From Trichaptum fuscoviolaceum (lineage: Eukaryota; Basidiomycota; Agaricomycetes; Hymenochaetales; Trichaptaceae), in contig CAJSYZ010000011.1 of the NCBI GenBank assembly GCA_910574455.1, positions 744,001 to 808,000 on the forward strand: a DNA stretch of 64,000 nucleotides, written 5' to 3'. The position numbers were made by a program, and so were the translations under genes. Shown here piece by piece: positions 60,299 through 64,000 of this stretch. The notes beneath the pieces were generated by a model. That model was not told the DNA's origin, searched no databases, and worked only from the letters and a program-made list of their open reading frames with translations. How positions within the stretch are numbered: position 1 is the stretch's first letter; every line of letters starts with the position of its first letter.

Positions 60299-61346
60299 AA
60301 AGCTAAAGGGTAGATACTTAAGCCCCTTTCTCGCTTGGTTGCTCGGCGACTTATGACGAGATCCTTGCGGAGGTGAGCGGATAACGGGAACGGAGACGAG
60401 GCGTCAGATGGGCCGAAGGAAGGTGGGGAAAGGCTGAAGCTTTTGCCTTTGTTAGAAGTAATGCTCGTGCATCGATAGGGCCCGATGTAAGGATCAGTCT
60501 GATCACTTGAGCGGGGCGACAGCAGCGCGGACCAGAAGATATGAGCCGGTCACGGGGAGCGCGTTGAAACTGTGCAGCTGGGACCCACACTGGCACACTC
60601 TCCGGGCGTGCACCGGAAGCTGATGTCGACTGGAGAAATTAGATATAGATCCGAAGTAGAGCTGGTATGTTTTGCCTCCTGAGTGATTGGCTCCGGTGCG
60701 TTTGAGTTGGCGGGAGAGAATAAAGAGCAGCCGGTAGAAACCGAGAACTGAGCCTGAGCCTGAGCCCGCGGTGGAAGATGCACATCGTCTAAAGGCAAAT
60801 CGACACGTGTACGCTCCGTGTCCGAGTGGCGTCCGAGAGACGATAGCCATATAGATCTTGCATGAATCATCTCAGAATTCATTCCCTCGAAGCGCAGGCG
60901 TGGCCATATCAGAACATCTGTGCGCACCATGCAATATGGCAACTCTTCGGCTCACTACTATATCTGATTTGGCCTTTCTTTTTCCGTGGGATCAAAAGCC
61001 CGTTAGATAACCGTCTCGACGTACCTAGTTTTCATCATCTCCAGTGACTAGTGTCTGCCCTATCCCATCGCCGTTGATAAGGAAAGATTTCGCAGTCAGC
61101 GGTCGTATCGATTGCTGTCCAAATCAGACCTCCGGTCGCTCGGTGTGGTGCTGGCAGCGAATGCAGAAGATGAGGAACACCTGACATAGCCTGACAACGG
61201 GCAATCGATGGTTGTCTTCAGGAAGGTAGAAATGTTCCGATTTTACGTAGCAAATTTACTGTGTTCTTGTCCCCTGGCTTGTCCTGGGGACATGCTGATC
61301 ATAATTCCGTGGGAACTGCTACTTGGTCCGAGGTTTCTCCGCAGCA
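60299..61346. other. Intergenic region
   Basis: No supported gene. A short GAGCCT triple repeat lies near 60750-60765. This is probably the promoter side of the Med25-like gene. Confidence 0.3.
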
Positions 61347-61612
61347 GTCGCTGGACCCTGGTCGCTGAGACCCCGGTCGCTGGTCGCTCAGACGCTCGTC
61401 GCTGGTCGCTCAGACGCTCGTCCCGGGTCGCTGAGACGCTAGACCCGGGTCGCTGAGACGCTCGTCCCTCGTCGCTGAGTCGCTAGACCCGGGTCGCTGA
61501 GTCGCTGGTCCCGGGTCGCTCAGACGCTGGTCGTTGGTCGCTCAGACGCTGGTCGCTGGTCACTCAGACGCTGGTCCCGTGTCGCTGAGACGCTAGACGC
61601 TCGTCGCTAAGT
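61347..61612. repeat. 22-bp minisatellite, about 11-12 copies
   Basis: Imperfect tandem units of 22 bp of the type GTCGCTCAGACGCTCGTCGC, varying mainly in a short block that is GTCGCTG, GTCCCGG or GACCCGG. GACCCGGGTC palindromes form at several joints. The unit length is not a multiple of three, so it is not a protein repeat. Confidence 0.9.
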
Positions 61613-61879
61613 CCATAAGCCCTTAAGTGTACATGTCCGCAGACGCGCATGTACAGGTCCCTGGGTCCACAGGTCCATACAAATCAAGTACAACATGTTC
61701 ATGCCTCCTGCACAGAGGCTGCCTTTTCATCTCGTTTCTCTTGAGTGGGACGGTCGTGAAGAATCTGTTTGCGCCGCTTGACACATACACTTTGCGAGAC
61801 TCGCTGTCACCGTTCTTCAATCACGGCAACGCGCCGTTCCAGGGACGCGCTTGAATAGTATCACAATGGATCCGTTTAG

Positions 61880-62485
61880 CTTCAAGCTGCTTGTGTCTGA
61901 GGCGGAGTGTCCCTCCGCAGTTGATGAAGTTCAGGCCAGGCCACGATGCTCGTATACAGCCGGAGTCCACCACCATGAACTGCGGAGCGGCTGCAAACCC
62001 CGATCCTGCGACGATTTCGGGCGCTGGAACTAGCTCGCGGGTGTGGAATGCGACACTGACGGGCGTGACGGACGGTACTTCCTCAACGAACGCACGCGAC
62101 CATCTCCTTGTGCGCGCAAGGGCTCCGCCCGCAATCCCATGGTCTTCCCCTCCGTGGACTATGACAACGATACGTTCGGGTTCAACTCGGGCTCTGGGAA
62201 ATACGCGTTCATACATCAGGCGCTGGGCGCGGATATGTTCAGGTACTCGTGGAAGTACGGACAGAACTGGACGACATGGGCTGCATATGAGGGTGTGATG
62301 AGCAACTGGTCTGCTGCATCAGCCTATACTGTTGTGCATGCGGACAGGAATTATGCTCACCAGCGCCGTGTCCCTCACATCCTCGCCCATGGTCCGCTCA
62401 ATACGTGGGGTTTCAACAGAGGAGTGAACTTCCTGTTGCACAATACTGTTAACGGACGCTGCGGCTGCGCTATGTCAACTAGAGA
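61880..62485 (+). pseudogene. Truncated, frameshifted alpha-1,3-glucan synthase fragment
   Basis: Translation matches the extracellular middle part of fungal Ags/Mok cell-wall glucan synthases: SVPPQLMKFRPGHDARI and RVWNATLTGVTDGTSSTNA in one frame (61891 frame), then from about 62115 in the next frame NPMVFPSVDYDNDTFGFNSG, YAFIHQALGADMFRYSWKYG, QNWTTWAAYEGV and TVVHADRNYAHQRRVPHILA. The frame change near 62110 has no intron to explain it. Full enzymes exceed 2000 residues, whereas this covers about 200. The similarity ends near 62480, where the repeat family begins, so the gene was broken there. No signal peptide, glycosyltransferase or membrane region is present. Confidence 0.7.
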
Positions 62486-62489
62486 CCCG

Positions 62490-64000
62490 GAGTTCTCCTA
62501 CAGCCCACCTGACTACGACCCAACCCAAGATGGATCCCAGACCGACGGGATAGTAAGTATCTTTGCGGAAACCAACGCCATTGGAGATCGTTATTCGTCC
62601 AAAGAGAAGTCATCCGAAGGACAACCCCATATGTCATTGATATTATCAGCTACCGAGCCAAGTGCTAGTACTTGCCATTGCTTGGGATGCCAGCGTCCGG
62701 GTAACCTGACATGGTGTGTGCTACCTATTCTCCCCTTTCTCTTTGCTCACGTCGCATCACTCCCAAGGGACTTCGCAACGACAAACTCATCAGCCATTTA
62801 CAGCTCTCCAATCACTCTAACTCCGCCTATACTTCGCCCATCGCGTTCCAGCCATGCCATTTAGGCTCTCTGCTTCGTCACTATCTGCATCATTTAACTC
62901 GAGTGGTGTGCTCGACACTACCTTTCATTCGACCTTTGAACCTCAATAGAAAGTACCCCTGTTCCTCGACAACCTGTTTTCGCCACCCATGCCACCCGAT
63001 CAGTAGCCGGACCAGCCCAGTTATCGTTATTCAAGCACCCCAATCCCAAAACGTTCGCCAAGTTCTTGTGCTACTCGTCGACTGATTCGCCTCCTTCGAC
63101 GATTCTGCGCACAGGGTATTGCTTCCGATGCACCCCGGACAACCCCCAATCGATCTGTCCATCATCGACCCACGCTTTTGCCTCCGCCGCCCCAGCATAT
63201 CCTTTGAAACGATTGTTGAGGACACTCACTTGCAGGGAAATTAGAGTTGGCAATGTCAAGTAGACGATGCCAACTTGGCATCGCCATTGCCTGCCAGTAT
63301 AGCAGAGGCTTTTTCATTACATCGTAGGCACCTTTTCTTCGACGCTCGTTTGCTCACTGAACTTCAGAGTTAGGATGTACGCCTTGGGTCCATTAGTTTG
63401 GACGGCAGGTCCCCTTCCGAAAACGTAAGCGTATTCTTCTTCCATCTGTTCTTGAATGCCGTTCTCACCCTCAATTGCAGTGTAGGAAGTTGCCACCCAT
63501 GTATCCATTGTTCTCAGTCCAATAGAGTTGGTATTGTCTACTCGACATAGCCAGTATAGCAGAGGCTTTTTCTTCGATTGTAGGCAGCACATTTCTTCGA
63601 CTCTTGCTCTCGCATACTAAACCTCAGAGTTAGTGTAAGCCTCGGGTCCATTAGCTTGGACGGCAGATCCCCTTCCGAAAACGTGAGTTTGTTTATCTTC
63701 TTTTCTTGTAGTGCAATCTAACCGTCAGACGCAGTGTAGGAAGTTGCCACCCATTTTCCTGGGTCCAATCCTGAATCCATTCTCTTAAGTAGCAAACCAC
63801 TTCTGAAAATGTGAGCATTTACACTCTTATTTGCTTGCTACCTTTTTCACCCTCAGTCTAGGAAGTTTGCCATCCAGTCTTCAACAACCATCCTGGTGCA
63901 GTTACTGAAGCACCCGAGTTTGCGTCCACTGAGCGACCTTGTTGATCAACCGCTTGCGCCTCGACAGTTTCCTCGGCTTACTGACATTCGCCTGTCAGCG
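62490..64000. repeat. Gene-derived repeat family, copy 2 (runs off the window)
   Basis: Aligns with 8950-10105 in the same order. Minus-strand protein-like blocks include RMKGSVEHTTRVK with a stop near 62925, an open stretch reading VSVLNNRFKGYAGAAEAKAW (about 63220-63160) that faintly resembles the RNase H1 N-terminal (viroplasmin) domain, YAYVFGRGPAVQTNGPKAY (about 63430-63380) and WVATSYTAIEGENG (about 63500). The module around FGRG.AVQ occurs twice (about 63375-63430 and 63635-63690), each followed by a GTATAGCAGAGGCTTTTTC motif (63297 and 63554), so there is an internal duplication absent from copy 1. Family not identified with confidence. Confidence 0.5.

Noticed and set aside
61821..62216. 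131-codon minus-strand ORF
   Set aside because: Overlaps the recognisable glucan-synthase fragment on the plus strand and shows no domain of its own.
63066..63263. Plus-strand ORFs in the repeat family at 62.7-63.3 kb
   Set aside because: Conserved blocks between the two copies are better preserved in the minus-strand reading.

Overview
The window is nuclear DNA from a filamentous basidiomycete, most probably an Agaricomycete. Nearly every gene is split by many short introns of about 50-60 bp with GT...AG ends. Several families are typical of mushroom-forming fungi: DUF7918 proteins, the small glycine-start membrane protein at 55.6 kb, expanded TKL-like kinases, and a remnant of a basidiomycete-type alpha-1,3-glucan synthase. 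No rRNA, tRNA or CRISPR was recognised. Exon joins given here were read by eye from splice sites and reading frame, with no transcript evidence.

Layout. 0.3-6.7 kb: three kinase-like genes; two are paralogues with a degenerate HGN catalytic loop, flanking one that keeps its Asp. 8.2-11.4 kb: a 3.2-kb transposon-like element with long inverted ends and a probable 10-bp target duplication; it carries a copy of a gene-derived repeat family seen again at 62.5-64 kb. 11.9-15.2 kb: a small membrane protein and the ribosome-assembly GTPase NUG1/GNL3L. 15.4-23.1 kb: a CDCA7-type zinc-finger protein, a DUF7918 protein and a class-3 lipase. 25.1-31.0 kb: an unknown protein with weak resemblance to Cyt-like proteins, an uncertain membrane protein, a convergent pair resembling bacterial HepT (DUF86/HEPN) and MntA (minimal nucleotidyltransferase), and an MFS transporter. 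31.5-40.7 kb: a pseudokinase-kinase fusion, a bifunctional lysine-degradation-type LKR/SDH enzyme, and a second DUF7918 gene. 41.1-51.4 kb: ATG12, EOS1, the spliceosomal cyclophilin PPIH, a TA-flanked MITE and a copper amine oxidase. 52.0-60.3 kb: a second pseudokinase-kinase fusion, the small membrane protein, and a Med25-like VWA protein. 61.3-64 kb: a 22-bp minisatellite, a broken glucan-synthase fragment and the second copy of the repeat family.

The most unusual content is the HepT/MntA-like pair at 27.3-29.1 kb. It has the RX4HXY motif in one gene and the GSX10DXD motif in the other, both split by eukaryotic introns. Next are the two pseudokinase-kinase genes, which share the domain order of JAK kinases. 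The rest is mainly housekeeping genes interspersed with repeats.
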